Assembly (NCBI RefSeq): GCF_900698855.1
Contig: NZ_LR217698.1
Span: 248,001 to 312,000 of the forward strand
DNA: 64,000 bases
Direction: 5' to 3'
DNA from: Erwinia_E haradaeae_F
GTDB taxonomy: Bacteria; Pseudomonadota; Gammaproteobacteria; Enterobacterales; Enterobacteriaceae
Under the pieces are notes generated by a model, which saw only the letters and a list, made by a program, of their open reading frames with translations, was not told the origin of the DNA and searched no databases. The translations under genes were made by a program, and so were the position numbers. Position 1 is the first letter of the stretch, and every line of letters starts with the position of its first letter. Shown here in pieces: positions 28,440-38,547 of the stretch.

Positions 28440-29414
28440 TTAAAAAAAACGTTGTACTGATATGTTTGCTATTGCTTCTAGAGCAATACGCCACGGGGAT
28501 ATTGGAAGTATCTTAAGTGCTTTTATAGCTTTATCGGCTTCTTTTTCCGCAGCTTGACGTGTTTTTTTTAATGAATTACAATTAGTCATTGTTTCTAAAA
28601 TTTGATCAAGAAAAGAGCGTCCATCTCCTTGAATAATGGCTGATCGAATGAGATTAGCTTGTTCTTGGGTTCCATGATTCATGGCGTGCAGTAAAGGCAA
28701 GGTGAGTTTTCCTTCTTCAAGGTCATTCCCTATATTTTTTCCCCATGCCTCTCCATTAGAGCTATAATCTAGTAAATCATCTATTAATTGAAAAGCGGTT
28801 CCAACATATCGACCATAATCTTGTAAGGCTTGTTCTTGATCTGCACTAGCTTCTGCTAAAATAGCGGAAGATTGTGTTGCTGCTTCGAAGAGTCTAGCAG
28901 TTTTACTGTAAATAATCTGCATATAATTCTCTTCAGTCATATCTGGATTATTGCGATTTAATAATTGTAACACTTCCCCTTCAGCAAGAATATTTACAGC
29001 CGCTGACATGACTGTTAGTATTCGTTTTGAATTCAGACTTATGATCATCTGAAACGCACGAGTATAAATAAAATCACCAACCAAAACACTAGCAGAATTT
29101 CCAAAAGTGGTGTTTACAGTCGCTTGACCTCTTCGCATGCTTGATTCGTCAATAACATCATCATGTAGCAGTGTTGCAGTATGAATGCATTCAATGAGTG
29201 CTGCTATTGTAATATAATGTTTATTTGAGCAATTGTTTATTGCTCGTGCAGCTAGAACAGAAATGATGGGACGGATGCGCTTCCCTCCTCCATTAATTAT
29301 GTAGTAAATTACCTGGTTGATAAGAGAAACATCTGAGTGCAATTTGGTAAGTATGGTTGAGTTAATCTCTTCCATGTCTTGTGAAATAAGTTGATTAATT
29401 TGCTGTAAGTTCAT
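28440..29414 (-). CDS. ispB: Octaprenyl diphosphate synthase
   Basis: IspB extends farnesyl diphosphate with isopentenyl units to the C40 side chain of ubiquinone. From the ATG at 29412-29414 (MNLQQINQLISQDM) it is 324 residues, like E. coli (323); five codons upstream are also open. It shows GGGKRIRP (substrate binding, about residues 41-48), the first aspartate-rich motif HDDVIDES with downstream MRRG, and the second, QLIDDLLDYS, followed by GKNIGNDLEEGK. It is divergent from rplU-rpmA, exactly the E. coli arrangement. Confidence 0.97.
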   Translation of the reverse strand: MNLQQINQLISQDMEEINSTILTKLHSDVSLINQVIYYIINGGGKRIRPIISVLAARAINNCSNKHYITIAALIECIHTATLLHDDVIDESSMRRGQATVNTTFGNSASVLVGDFIYTRAFQMIISLNSKRILTVMSAAVNILAEGEVLQLLNRNNPDMTEENYMQIIYSKTARLFEAATQSSAILAEASADQEQALQDYGRYVGTAFQLIDDLLDYSSNGEAWGKNIGNDLEEGKLTLPLLHAMNHGTQEQANLIRSAIIQGDGRSFLDQILETMTNCNSLKKTRQAAEKEADKAIKALKILPISPWRIALEAIANISVQRFF

Positions 29415-29672
29415 TAGTCTATTTAACAATTTCTCAGTTCATGTCTAGGATATATGTGTTGATTGATTTTTTGGTAAAACAATTCAGACAATATAAAAAG
29501 ATTGTACTGGAAAAATATTATGTGATCTTTTCTTTTATATGTTTAGCGATTTATATAGCGTTGGATAATAGATACTTGTCTTTAGTCATAAAGTTTCGTA
29601 AAATTTATAATTCAATATTATTAATAACGTGGTATTAAATTGAATCAGGCAGGTGCAGAAGTGGAGTTGAAT

Positions 29673-30011
29673 ATGTATGCAGTCTTTAAAAGTGGTGGCA
29701 AGCAGTATCGGGTTAGAGAAGGTCAAACTGTCCGTTTAGAAAAATTTGATCTAGCTGCTGGTGAGAGAATAATTTTTAATCAAGTATTAATGATAGTTAA
29801 TGGTATAGATGTCAGTATTGGTTCACCTGTTATTAGGGGAAGTTTAATTCATGCAGAAATTATTTCTCATGGTCGTGGTAAGAAAATAAAAATTATTAAA
29901 TTTCGTGCTCGTAAGCACTATCATAAGCAACAGGGGCATCGTCAAAGCTTTACTGATGTAAAAATCACTCGTATTACTTCTTTAGGGGATGATCTAAAAA
30001 ATGGCGCATAA
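29673..30011 (+). CDS. rplU: 50S ribosomal protein L21
   Basis: L21 binds 23S rRNA in the large subunit. The ATG at 29673 (MYAVFKSGGKQYRV), preceded by GTGGAG, aligns with the universal L21 start. Upstream codons of the same frame (from TTG 29640) are not conserved. At 112 residues it is about nine longer than E. coli L21: after VKITRITS the frame runs on through GDDLKNGA. The extra tail overlaps the first 11 bp of rpmA, whereas E. coli has a short gap, so a stop codon was lost and the next one used. Core motifs GQTVRLEKFD and RKHYHKQQGHRQ are intact. Confidence 0.97.
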   Translation: MYAVFKSGGKQYRVREGQTVRLEKFDLAAGERIIFNQVLMIVNGIDVSIGSPVIRGSLIHAEIISHGRGKKIKIIKFRARKHYHKQQGHRQSFTDVKITRITSLGDDLKNGA

Positions 30012-30258
30012 GAAAGCGGGTGGTTCAACCCGAAATGGACGTGATTCTCATTCGAAAAGGTTAGGGATAAAACGCTTTGGTGGTGAATCGGTATTAGCTG
30101 GTACAATTATTGTTCGTCAACGTGGTACTAATTTTCATGCTGGAAGGAATGTAGGGTTTGGGCGTGACCACACTTTATTTGCGACTGAAAATGGTAAGGT
30201 TAAGTTTGAAGTAAAAGGCTCAAGAAATAGAAAATATGTTAGCATTATTACTATGTAG
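30001..30258 (+). CDS. rpmA: 50S ribosomal protein L27
   Basis: L27 reaches the peptidyl transferase centre with its N-terminal tail. The 85-residue protein begins MAHKKAGGSTRNGRDS and contains KRFGGESVLAGTIIVRQRGT and HAGRNVGFGRDHTLFA, the same length as E. coli. Its ATG lies inside the rplU tail (11-bp overlap), implying translational coupling. In E. coli yhbE and obgE follow; here yhbE is missing and obgE is 1.5 kb away. Confidence 0.97.
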   Translation: MAHKKAGGSTRNGRDSHSKRLGIKRFGGESVLAGTIIVRQRGTNFHAGRNVGFGRDHTLFATENGKVKFEVKGSRNRKYVSIITM

Positions 30259-30480
30259 ATTATTTAGATTAGATCTAAATAACGATAGATTTTTATTTAT
30301 AAAATATTAATGTATTTTAATTATTATAAGTATGGTTTTATGTTATATGAAGTCTGTATCTACACAGAACTGTAATCGTAAATTAGGCTCATGAAGATAC
30401 ATAAACGAGATTTTGCATCGATCACTATGGTTTATTTTTTTAAATGTTCACTTTTCTTTTAAAAAGAAAGGATAATAATA

Positions 30481-30538
30481 AATCATCCATGATGAGAGAA
30501 TAATCTTTCAAAAAAGAAAGATCAGTACGTGGATGATT
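30481..30538. other. Nested stem-loop downstream of rpmA
   Basis: An outer 9-bp stem (30481-30489 with 30530-30538, four G-C pairs) encloses a 7-bp hairpin (30503-30509 with 30516-30522, A6 loop). It lies about 220 bp after rpmA. It could be the 3' structure of the rplU-rpmA transcript or part of a small RNA. No homology is known to me. Confidence 0.5.
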
Positions 30539-30617
30539 AAGGATAGGGATATGATCTAATTTTTTATTAAAAATATATATTAAGTATAGATATGTAAATA
30601 GATATGTTAGTACTTAT

Positions 30618-30643
30618 ATACTAGTCTTAACTAAGACTAGTAT
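30618..30643. repeat. 12-bp perfect inverted repeat
   Basis: Arms 30618-30629 and 30632-30643 pair perfectly around two bases. No U-run follows on either strand. As a terminator for rplU-rpmA it would be distant. Confidence 0.6.
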
Positions 30644-31805
30644 CTTAAAATATATGAAATTATATTTTTTGATATTAATTTAGAAAGATATCTTTCTATA
30701 GATGACTGAAAAATAACGTTTATAACTATAATAATTAATAGTGTAAATAGAGAGATCTATAATTGATGAATTCTTAATTTTTAGATCGTAACTCATTATT
30801 CTTCATACATAAGATAATCAGTTATATCAAGAGTTTGAATTTTTAGCTACTTGATGGGATTTATCATAATATAATTGTTTACTTTAAGGTAAATAAGATA
30901 GTTGTATGTGTGTTTTGATAATAATGGAATGTCTTGTTGTTAGAGTATAGATTGTTTTTTTGATAGAATAGTCATTATGGTCTGTCCATTGTATTTTTTT
31001 GGAAACAATTATCAACTCTAGTTAGTATAATTATTATCGGGATATAATGAAAAGATTATCGTGGAATATGTTTCAACGACTGAGAATACTTAATTTTTTG
31101 ATTGTTTATTTCAATCTAAATGAGATTGAAGTAGTTATAATTTTTTAGCCGATTTTGAGTAATGGGATTCAAAATAGAAGATGATGTGTATAATTAGAAA
31201 AATGATCCATGTTTTTTCAACATAGATGTAGAGATAATAATTTTTTAGTTTTATACGTAATCAGTGTTTACTGATATATATAAATATTTTTATTTTAATA
31301 TTTATTTATAATTTATAAAAATTTTTATATATTACATAGTTTATTTGTTTTTTGTCACTTGATTATTAATATTAGTTTATCCATATATTTTTGATAACTA
31401 CCTATTTATAAAGGATAGTTTGAGAAAGAAAATTTTAGTTATATTATACGACATATATTTGTATGGAGTGAAAATACTTCAATTATATTTCAAATTGAAA
31501 TTATAAATACTGAAGCAATGTTTTTTCTATAGTTTTTAGGTTGTCGTATTTGATATTTAATGAATGTGAATAATTAAAATAGATATAATAATTTTATAAT
31601 GAGTTTGTAAACACATTATTTTAACATTTTATATTTTGTATATTGTTAAAGAATTTAGAATATCTTTTTAATAAAAGGATTTTAGATATTTAATGGTCTA
31701 TGTGTGATTTTAGTTAATCTAGTTATATATCTTAGGTTTATATGGGTTTATTTGTTTTGTTTTTTTAAAATTAGAATAAAGTTATGTAAGTGACGGAGAA
31801 GTAAA

Positions 31806-32840
31806 ATGAAATTTATTGACGAAGCAACTATAGTGGTTGTGGCTGGAAATGGTGGTCACGGTTGTATAAGTTTTCGTCGTGAGAAGTATATCCCGCGCGG
31901 TGGTCCTGATGGTGGAGATGGGGGTGATGGTGGTGATATATATATAGAAACTGATTCAAATTTAAATACCTTATCGTTTTTTCATTTTGAAAAAATTTTT
32001 AAAGCTGGATCTGGTCAGCATGGACAGAGTTCTAATTGTACTGGTAAACGCGGGAATGATTTACTAGTTAAAGTACCTTTTGGTACGCGTATTATTGACA
32101 AAGGCACTGGTGAAGTACTTGTAGATATGGCACATCATCAGAAAGTTATGTTAGCTAAAGGTGGCCATCATGGATTAGGTAATACAAGATTTAAGTCATC
32201 GGTAAACCGATCACCTCGTCAGAGGACCATGGGGGCTCAAGGTGAAATACGTGATTTACACTTAGAGCTAATTCTTTTAGCGGATGTGGGCGTATTGGGA
32301 CTTCCTAATTCAGGAAAATCAACTTTTATTCGTGAGATTTCTGGCGCTAGGTTAAAAGTTGCTGATTACCCGTTTACTACATTGATACCTCGTCTTGCTG
32401 TTGTATTCGTAGGTAGAGAAAGGAGTTTTGTAATTGCTGATATACCTGGTTTAATTGAAGGAGCTTCCAAAGGAATAGGTCTTGGTGTTCGCTTTCTTAA
32501 ACACCTTGAACGATGTCGTATATTATTGCATATAATTGATTTATCTTCGATGGAAAAAGTGAATATATTAAGAGACATAAAGATTATTATACATGAAATA
32601 GGGCAGTATAGTCAAGCATTGTTTCATAAACCCCGTTGGTTGGTTTTCAATAAGATTGATCTATTGAGTAAGGAACAAGCAAGATTATGCAGTCAAGTGA
32701 TTGCAAAGGAACTAGGTTGGCATCACAAATATTATTTAATTTCTTCTATAAATCATTCTGGTTTAGATGATTTATGCTGGGATTTAATCTCAGTTCTTCA
32801 AGCGCCTCTACAGATAGATTCATTGGATTCAATTCCATAA
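31806..32840 (+). CDS. obgE: Obg GTPase, ribosome assembly/stress
   Basis: ObgE (CgtA) is an essential GTPase acting in 50S assembly and growth control. The 344-residue product has the glycine-rich Obg domain (about 1-158; GGPDGGDGGDGGD at 32-44, KRGNDLLVKVP) and a G domain with P-loop GLPNSGKST, switch II DIPGLIEGASKG, NKIDL and SSI. E. coli ObgE is 390 residues. Here the protein stops soon after the G domain, so the roughly 45-residue acidic C-terminal tail is absent. GACGGAGAAG precedes the ATG. It has become detached from rplU-rpmA. Confidence 0.96.
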   Translation: MKFIDEATIVVVAGNGGHGCISFRREKYIPRGGPDGGDGGDGGDIYIETDSNLNTLSFFHFEKIFKAGSGQHGQSSNCTGKRGNDLLVKVPFGTRIIDKGTGEVLVDMAHHQKVMLAKGGHHGLGNTRFKSSVNRSPRQRTMGAQGEIRDLHLELILLADVGVLGLPNSGKSTFIREISGARLKVADYPFTTLIPRLAVVFVGRERSFVIADIPGLIEGASKGIGLGVRFLKHLERCRILLHIIDLSSMEKVNILRDIKIIIHEIGQYSQALFHKPRWLVFNKIDLLSKEQARLCSQVIAKELGWHHKYYLISSINHSGLDDLCWDLISVLQAPLQIDSLDSIP

Positions 32841-33430
32841 TCATGTAAATAGAATTTATCATGAAATAGTGAAGAAGACAATCAAGATTATTTGATACCT
32901 GAGCTGTAATGAACGTAGAGATAGGATAAAACTGAAAAGAGTTAGGTTCTCTTGAAGGGTATAGTAGTCATTAATTTTGCTCTGTATATATTAAGATATG
33001 TAATATTTTTAGATTTGTTTATATTATGGAACTGGAATTAGGAGTGTAAAGTTACTATTACCATAATATTGGTGATCTGATATTATAATAATCCTATTTA
33101 GAGTTGTAATAATATAGTATATTCCTGTATAGAAATCTTTTTTTATTTAGTTTTACTGTTTACATTTATTTTTATTTTTTAATTAAATTATATTGCGTAG
33201 TAAAAAAAATGATTTTGACCTATAGGTATCAGCTGATAAAGTAAAGATCTTTAATATTAGGAGTAATGGGCCTCAGGTAGTTTAATCGACTGATTTTATA
33301 ATTGATATAAATATACAATCGGCCTTTTTGGTATTTCTTTCTATGTCTCCCGATACGCTTATTAATACAATCTGTGATTGTTTGAATAAAAAAATAGTGT
33401 ATTTTCTCGTGTCTTTTTTCGGAGTTATGC
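32841..33430. other. Intergenic region obgE-yoaE
   Basis: About 590 bp with no recognisable feature. A 67-codon minus-strand frame (33229-33432) overlaps the yoaE start, resembles nothing and is rejected. Confidence 0.55.
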
Positions 33431-34966
33431 ATGGAATTTCTTTTAGACCCCTCGATATGGGCGGGTTTTCTTACGTTGGTTATACTTGAAATTGTCTTAG
33501 GTATTGATAACTTAGTTTTTATTGCTATATTAGCAGATAAGCTTTCTCCAAATCAGCGCGACAAGGCCCGCCTGACTGGATTGTCACTTGCAATGATAAC
33601 ACGATTAGGTCTTCTTTCTTTAATTTCCTGGATGGTTACTTTAAGGCGTCCATTTTTTAGTATAGGTGACATTAGTTTTTCTGGACGTGATTTAATTTTA
33701 CTGATGGGAGGTATTTTTTTATTATTTAAAGCAACGATTGAACTGCATGAGCGTTTAGAAAATCACGATATGAATAGTTTAGGTCATAAAGGCTATGCTA
33801 GTTTTTGGTCAGTTGTAATACAGGTTATTGTTCTTGATGCGTTGTTTTCTCTTGACGCAGTTATTACTGCAGTAGGCATGGTAAATAATTTATCGGTGAT
33901 GATGATTGCGGTGGTGATTGCCATGGGAGTGATGCTTCTTGCCTCGAAGCCGTTAACTAGTTTTGTTAATAGTCATCCGACTGTAGTTGTTTTGTGTCTT
34001 AGTTTTCTTTTAATGATTGGGCTGAGTTTAGTAGCAGAAGGTGTTGGTTTTCATATACCAAAAGGTTATCTATACGCAGCAATCAGCTTTTCTATTATTA
34101 TCGAGTTATTTAATCAGATGGCTCGACGCAATTTTATGCGTTATGAGGAACGTCGACCGATGCGAGAAAGAACTGCGGAGGCTATTCAGCGTTTGATAAG
34201 AGGAAATCGACAAAATGAATCGAATGGTATAGAGAATAGTACAATAGAAACTATTGCACCTCAAGAAGCTTTTAAAGATGAGGAGCGTTATATGATTAAT
34301 GCTGTTTTAACTTTAGCGTCACGTTCTATACGGAGTATTATGACGCCACGAGGAGAAATTTCTTGGGTAGATCTAACTTGTTCTCCAGATGAAGTTCGTA
34401 TTCAGTTATTGGATACACCACATAGTTTGTTTCCAGTATGTCGTGGTGGACTAGATAAGATTGTTGGTGTTGTCAGAGCAAAAGAATTATTAGTAGCATT
34501 AGATCATGATATCGATATCTCTTCTTTCTCTACTACTACACCGCCAATTATTGTTCCAGATACTCTTAATCCATTAAACCTCCTTGGTGTTCTTCGTCGT
34601 GCGAAAGGTAGTTTTGTTGTTGTTACTAGTGAATTTGGTATAGTCCAGGGTTTAATTACACCCTTAGATGTTTTGGAAGCTATTGCTGGTGAATTCCCTG
34701 ATGAAGATGAAACTCCTGATATCATGGTAGATGGAGATGGGTGGTTGGTCAAAGGTGGTACGGACTTACATTCATTACAACATGTATTAGATTATAAAGA
34801 ATTAATTAAACCAGAAAATGATCATGAATCTTTAGCAGGTTTATTAATTAAATGCCAAGGTCGATTACCTTTAACTGGTGAGGTGATTGATATACCACCA
34901 CTTCGTTTTCAAATTGTAGAAGCAAGCGACTATTGTATAAACCTTGTACGTATTATTAAATTTTAA
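33431..34966 (+). CDS. yoaE: TerC-family membrane protein with CBS and CorC domains
   Basis: YoaE belongs to the TerC integral membrane family, recently linked to metal (manganese) handling during protein export; its exact role is not settled. The 511-residue protein starts MEFLLDPSIWAGF as in E. coli (518). It has about seven transmembrane helices in the first 230 residues with the TerC signature EIVLGIDNLVFIAIL (about 20-34) and LDALFSLDAVITAVGM. A CBS pair (about 290-420) contains RSIMTPRGEISWVD, and a C-terminal CorC/HlyC transporter-associated domain (about 430-511) has DGDGWLVKGGTDLHSLQ. It stands alone between deserts. Confidence 0.93.
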   Translation: MEFLLDPSIWAGFLTLVILEIVLGIDNLVFIAILADKLSPNQRDKARLTGLSLAMITRLGLLSLISWMVTLRRPFFSIGDISFSGRDLILLMGGIFLLFKATIELHERLENHDMNSLGHKGYASFWSVVIQVIVLDALFSLDAVITAVGMVNNLSVMMIAVVIAMGVMLLASKPLTSFVNSHPTVVVLCLSFLLMIGLSLVAEGVGFHIPKGYLYAAISFSIIIELFNQMARRNFMRYEERRPMRERTAEAIQRLIRGNRQNESNGIENSTIETIAPQEAFKDEERYMINAVLTLASRSIRSIMTPRGEISWVDLTCSPDEVRIQLLDTPHSLFPVCRGGLDKIVGVVRAKELLVALDHDIDISSFSTTTPPIIVPDTLNPLNLLGVLRRAKGSFVVVTSEFGIVQGLITPLDVLEAIAGEFPDEDETPDIMVDGDGWLVKGGTDLHSLQHVLDYKELIKPENDHESLAGLLIKCQGRLPLTGEVIDIPPLRFQIVEASDYCINLVRIIKF

Positions 34967-35737
34967 TAATATAACTATTTTATACAATTATTATTAAAAA
35001 AGATGTTAATCAGTGGCTGAGATGTATTATGAGATTAATTTTGATAGATCTAATTTTCTTCGTATGATTTTAATTAAGTTTTATGTTTTTAAGAATAAAA
35101 TTTTTATGTAAGAGTTAGATGTTTATATTGTGTATAGATATTAGCGATAAGAAAAAAGATATAGAGCGTGCTAGAAAATCTATTTTTTCGATGCGGTTGA
35201 AAAGTTCTACTAAATATAAATATACTATTTATTTTGATTAATATTAAGAAAGAGAGGGTTTTATTATAGAGTGTGTTATTACATATGATTCAGTTTTTAT
35301 TGTATCTAATATCATTAGATTCTTCTATAAGAAATCTATTCAAAGTTAGTAATTGTTTGTTAGAAACATTTTCTAATGAAGAGAAATTATACCATAAATT
35401 AGAATGAATTTCATTAAGATTAGTTTAGATTCTTATTTGAAGATATAAAAGTTATAGACCAAAATAAGATTGTATATGTTACTTTATAAAGCGTAGCCCA
35501 CTAAGAGTAAATTTTAACATTACTAGGATTATAGACAATTGTAAGGTAATTAAAAATTATAGGTTAATACAAATTTTACTAGAAGTAGGATAGTGGTTTT
35601 ATATGCAATATATTGCATATAAATATATAAAATTGTTTTTATTATAGGTACAAGAAAGGATGATAACTAATTAGAGAAATATTTTTACAGTAGTTAGATG
35701 GTTCTTAATGTGATAGTAAGTGCAGGTTGTGTTTAAG
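34967..35737. other. Desert upstream of murJ
   Basis: About 770 bp, AT-rich, with no supported feature except the presumed murJ promoter. Confidence 0.55.
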
Positions 35738-37333
35738 ATGAATGTTATTTTAAGATTTTTAAAAATTATGAGCAGGACACAAATTGGCCTTTTAAAGGCA
35801 TTAGTAGTAGTTAGTTTTATGACTTTTGTGTCGCGGCTATTAGGTTTTATTAGGGATGCTGTTATAGCAAGGATTTTTGGTTCAGGTATAGTGACTGATG
35901 CTTTTTTTGTTGCCTTTAAGTTACCTAATTTATTACGTCGTTTTTTTGCTGATGGAGCTTTTTCTCAAGCTCTTGTTCCATTTCTTTCTGAATATAAAGG
36001 TAAGAAGAATGTGGAGGCCACCAAAGTCTTTATCACGCATGTTGCTGGGTTTCTAACGTTAGTATTAGGGGTAGTTATTATTTTAGGAATAATGTTTGCT
36101 CCTTGGTTAATTAAGGTAACAGCTCCTGGTTTTGCTAACACTGTTGATAAAATTAAGTTAACTGAAACGCTTTTACGTATTACACTTCCTTATATATTAC
36201 TAATATCTCTATCATCATTGGTTGGATCTATTCTTAATACATGGAATTATTTTGCTATACCAGCATTTGCTCCTGCATTGCTTAATTTAAGTATCATTTT
36301 TTTTGCATTATTTGCTGCGCCATATTTCCATCCTCCTATTACGGCATTATCTTGGTCAGTATTAATAGGCGGTATGTTACAACTTGGTTATCAACTACCA
36401 TATTTAAAAAAAATAGGTTTATTAGTTCTACCGCGCTTAGTTTTTCACGACATAGATGTCTGGCGTTTAGTACACCATATGGGTTCATTAGTCCTCGGTG
36501 TTTCAGTGAGTCAGGTTTCTCTTATTATTAATACTATCTTCGCTTCGTTTCTAAGTCCTGGTTCTATTTCATGGATATATTATGCTGATCGATTAATGGA
36601 ATTTCCTGTTGGAGTATTAGGAGTAACATTAGGTACTATTTTATTTCCTTTATTAGCAAAAAGTGTGAGTAGTGGCAATTTTTCGGAATATTCATATCTG
36701 ATAGATTGGGGGTTACGTTTTTGTTTCCTTCTAGCCTGTCCCAGTGCGGTGGCGTTGGCTATTTTAGCAAGACCTCTTATTATAGCTTTATTTCAATATG
36801 GTAATTTTACTGATTTTGATGTAGGAATGACCCAACATGCATTAGTTGCTTATTCAGTGGGATTAATAGGGTTGATTATCATTAAAGTATTGGTATTGGG
36901 TTTTTCTGTTCACCAGAATGTAAAAACTCCGTTAAAGATTTCAGTATTTACATTACTAGCAACACAGATTATGAATATAGTTCTAATTGGGCCATTAAAG
37001 CATGCTGGGTTATCGCTTTCTATTGGATTAGCTTCTTGTCTAAATACTCTACTTCTTTATCGGCAATTACGTAAACAGAAATTATTTTCCCCTCAGCCGG
37101 GCTGGATGTATTTCTTTTTGCGATTAATTATCTCTGTTTTAGTGATGGCTGGTTCGTTAGTTAGTGTGCTTTATGTTATGCCCATATGGGATAATGGGGG
37201 CATGATTGAACGATTAGCACGATTAATGATAGTAATTTTAATTGGTTTTAGTGTTTATATTCTAATGTTAAGCGCACTGGGTTTTCGTCTCCGTGATGTG
37301 ATTCCTTTGCATAAGACTGGAGAATTTAGTTAA
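35738..37333 (+). CDS. murJ: Lipid II flippase MurJ
   Basis: MurJ (MviN) moves lipid II across the inner membrane for peptidoglycan synthesis. From the ATG at 35738 it has 531 residues with about 14 predicted transmembrane helices. Functionally important positions are kept: the two arginines of SRLLGFIRDA, LLRRFFADGAFSQAL (about residues 65-80) and the Arg of YYADRLMEFPVGVLGV. E. coli MurJ is 511 residues and begins close to the internal sequence IGLLKALVVVS. The start is therefore uncertain: GTG 35720, ATG 35738 or ATG 35768 are all possible, and none has a strong ribosome-binding site. Together with pgm, galU and the LPS genes it indicates a cell that still builds its own wall. Confidence 0.95.
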   Translation: MNVILRFLKIMSRTQIGLLKALVVVSFMTFVSRLLGFIRDAVIARIFGSGIVTDAFFVAFKLPNLLRRFFADGAFSQALVPFLSEYKGKKNVEATKVFITHVAGFLTLVLGVVIILGIMFAPWLIKVTAPGFANTVDKIKLTETLLRITLPYILLISLSSLVGSILNTWNYFAIPAFAPALLNLSIIFFALFAAPYFHPPITALSWSVLIGGMLQLGYQLPYLKKIGLLVLPRLVFHDIDVWRLVHHMGSLVLGVSVSQVSLIINTIFASFLSPGSISWIYYADRLMEFPVGVLGVTLGTILFPLLAKSVSSGNFSEYSYLIDWGLRFCFLLACPSAVALAILARPLIIALFQYGNFTDFDVGMTQHALVAYSVGLIGLIIIKVLVLGFSVHQNVKTPLKISVFTLLATQIMNIVLIGPLKHAGLSLSIGLASCLNTLLLYRQLRKQKLFSPQPGWMYFFLRLIISVLVMAGSLVSVLYVMPIWDNGGMIERLARLMIVILIGFSVYILMLSALGFRLRDVIPLHKTGEFS

Positions 37334-37938
37334 AAAGCTGAATGAATTGGCGATAGAATAGTAGTAACTATGTAACTTTTCTAAAAGATGGAATTATGTT
37401 CTATGGTGGCTATCGTTTATTAATAGGATTATTGTGTAATATGATTTAGGGATATTTTATTTTTATAGATTATAGTATAGATTTTTATATAAAAATATAG
37501 CTCTGAATAATTATGTTGTATTAGTTTTTAATTTAAAAATCTTAAGTGTTTATAAAATCTCTATTTACTTTCGTATATTCAATTTTTTATAATTGATATA
37601 TATTATAGATGTTATAATAATAACTACTGAAAAAGAATGATTGTGTTTGAAATTAATGTTTATAATTTTTGATTTTTAAACAAGTTATACAACGAAATTT
37701 TTACATTGATTGTTAGTAGTTTTTCTTTTATTTAATTAATATTTAATGAATAATAGAATCGATTTTTTATATATTGTAATGACTCTTGAGATATATGAAG
37801 AGATGTTAAGGTTGCTAGTTTTGGATGGGATTAGAAGAATAATAGAGCGAAGGGTATTTATAAGATGTTATCTTTATTGAAAGAATCAATGGGTGTTTGT
37901 ATCTTATTTTTTAATGTATTTTATAATTACATTTTGTA
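37334..37938. other. Intergenic region murJ-lolA
   Basis: About 600 bp. In enterobacteria ftsK lies just before lolA. A plus-strand stretch around 37802-37861 (KVASFGW, then KNNRAKGIYKM after an in-frame TAG) faintly resembles the FtsK C-terminus (KASISG, YNRAARIIEQM). The resemblance is too weak for an annotation. Confidence 0.45.
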
Positions 37939-38547
37939 ATGAAAAGCATATTGATTCGTTTTTGTTTTTTATATATTTTTATTCCTCTAACTGTTTTAGC
38001 AGATCCACAGAGTGTTTTACAGCAGCGCTTAGATCAAGTTAGTAGTATATATGTAAGATTTCATCAGAAGGTTATGGATAACAATGATATTTTGGTACAG
38101 GAGTCTAATGGTGAGCTGTGGGTGCGAAGACCTAATCAATTTTACTGGCATGTATTTAGTCCGGATGAGAACATACTACTTTCGGATGGACGAGATATGT
38201 TTTTTTATCATCCTTTAATTAATCAAGTTGTGATTTATCGTATAAAAAATGATCTGAGTTATAGTCCATTAATGCTAATTGTAGGTAATCAGAAGTCTGA
38301 TTGGAAAGATTATAATATAATACAAAAAAATGATAATTTCTTTTTTACTCCTAAAAAAAGTGAGCAAGATTTTATTCAATTTTCTATTGAAGTCACTAAA
38401 TCTGGTGTTATTAATTGCTTTAGTGTTATGGAGGAGAGTGGACTTCGGACTAGTTATGATTTTAACAATCAAAAAAATATACTAGTAGATATTAACAAAT
38501 TTAAACTTATATTTCCTTCTGGAGTGACAATCGATGATCAACGATAG
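37939..38547 (+). CDS. lolA: Outer-membrane lipoprotein carrier LolA
   Basis: LolA is the periplasmic chaperone that takes lipoproteins from LolCDE to the outer membrane. The 202-residue precursor has a signal peptide with KSILIRF positive start, a hydrophobic core (about 7-19) and a likely cleavage after VLA (about residue 21). The mature part matches E. coli (203 in all): LWVRRPNQFYWH, PDENILLSDGRDMFFYHP, and the C-terminal SGVTIDDQR. In E. coli it sits between ftsK and rarA, both absent here. It is followed at once by a clear terminator, so it is a single-gene transcript. Confidence 0.95.
   Translation: MKSILIRFCFLYIFIPLTVLADPQSVLQQRLDQVSSIYVRFHQKVMDNNDILVQESNGELWVRRPNQFYWHVFSPDENILLSDGRDMFFYHPLINQVVIYRIKNDLSYSPLMLIVGNQKSDWKDYNIIQKNDNFFFTPKKSEQDFIQFSIEVTKSGVINCFSVMEESGLRTSYDFNNQKNILVDINKFKLIFPSGVTIDDQR

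Larger units (their letters stand above)
30259..31805. other. Desert between rpmA and obgE
   Basis: About 1.5 kb where E. coli has yhbE, of which I see no trace. It contains a nested stem (30481-30538) and a 12-bp hairpin (30618-30643), listed separately. The right end must hold the obgE promoter. Confidence 0.55.

Noticed and set aside
29441..29638. 65-codon plus-strand frame between ispB and rplU
   Set aside because: Lies in the divergent promoter region of ispB and rplU, which is non-coding in enterobacteria; Ile/Tyr-rich with no motif.
33229..33432. 67-codon minus-strand frame before yoaE
   Set aside because: Overlaps the yoaE start codon, has basic low-complexity sequence and no family resemblance; likely chance.
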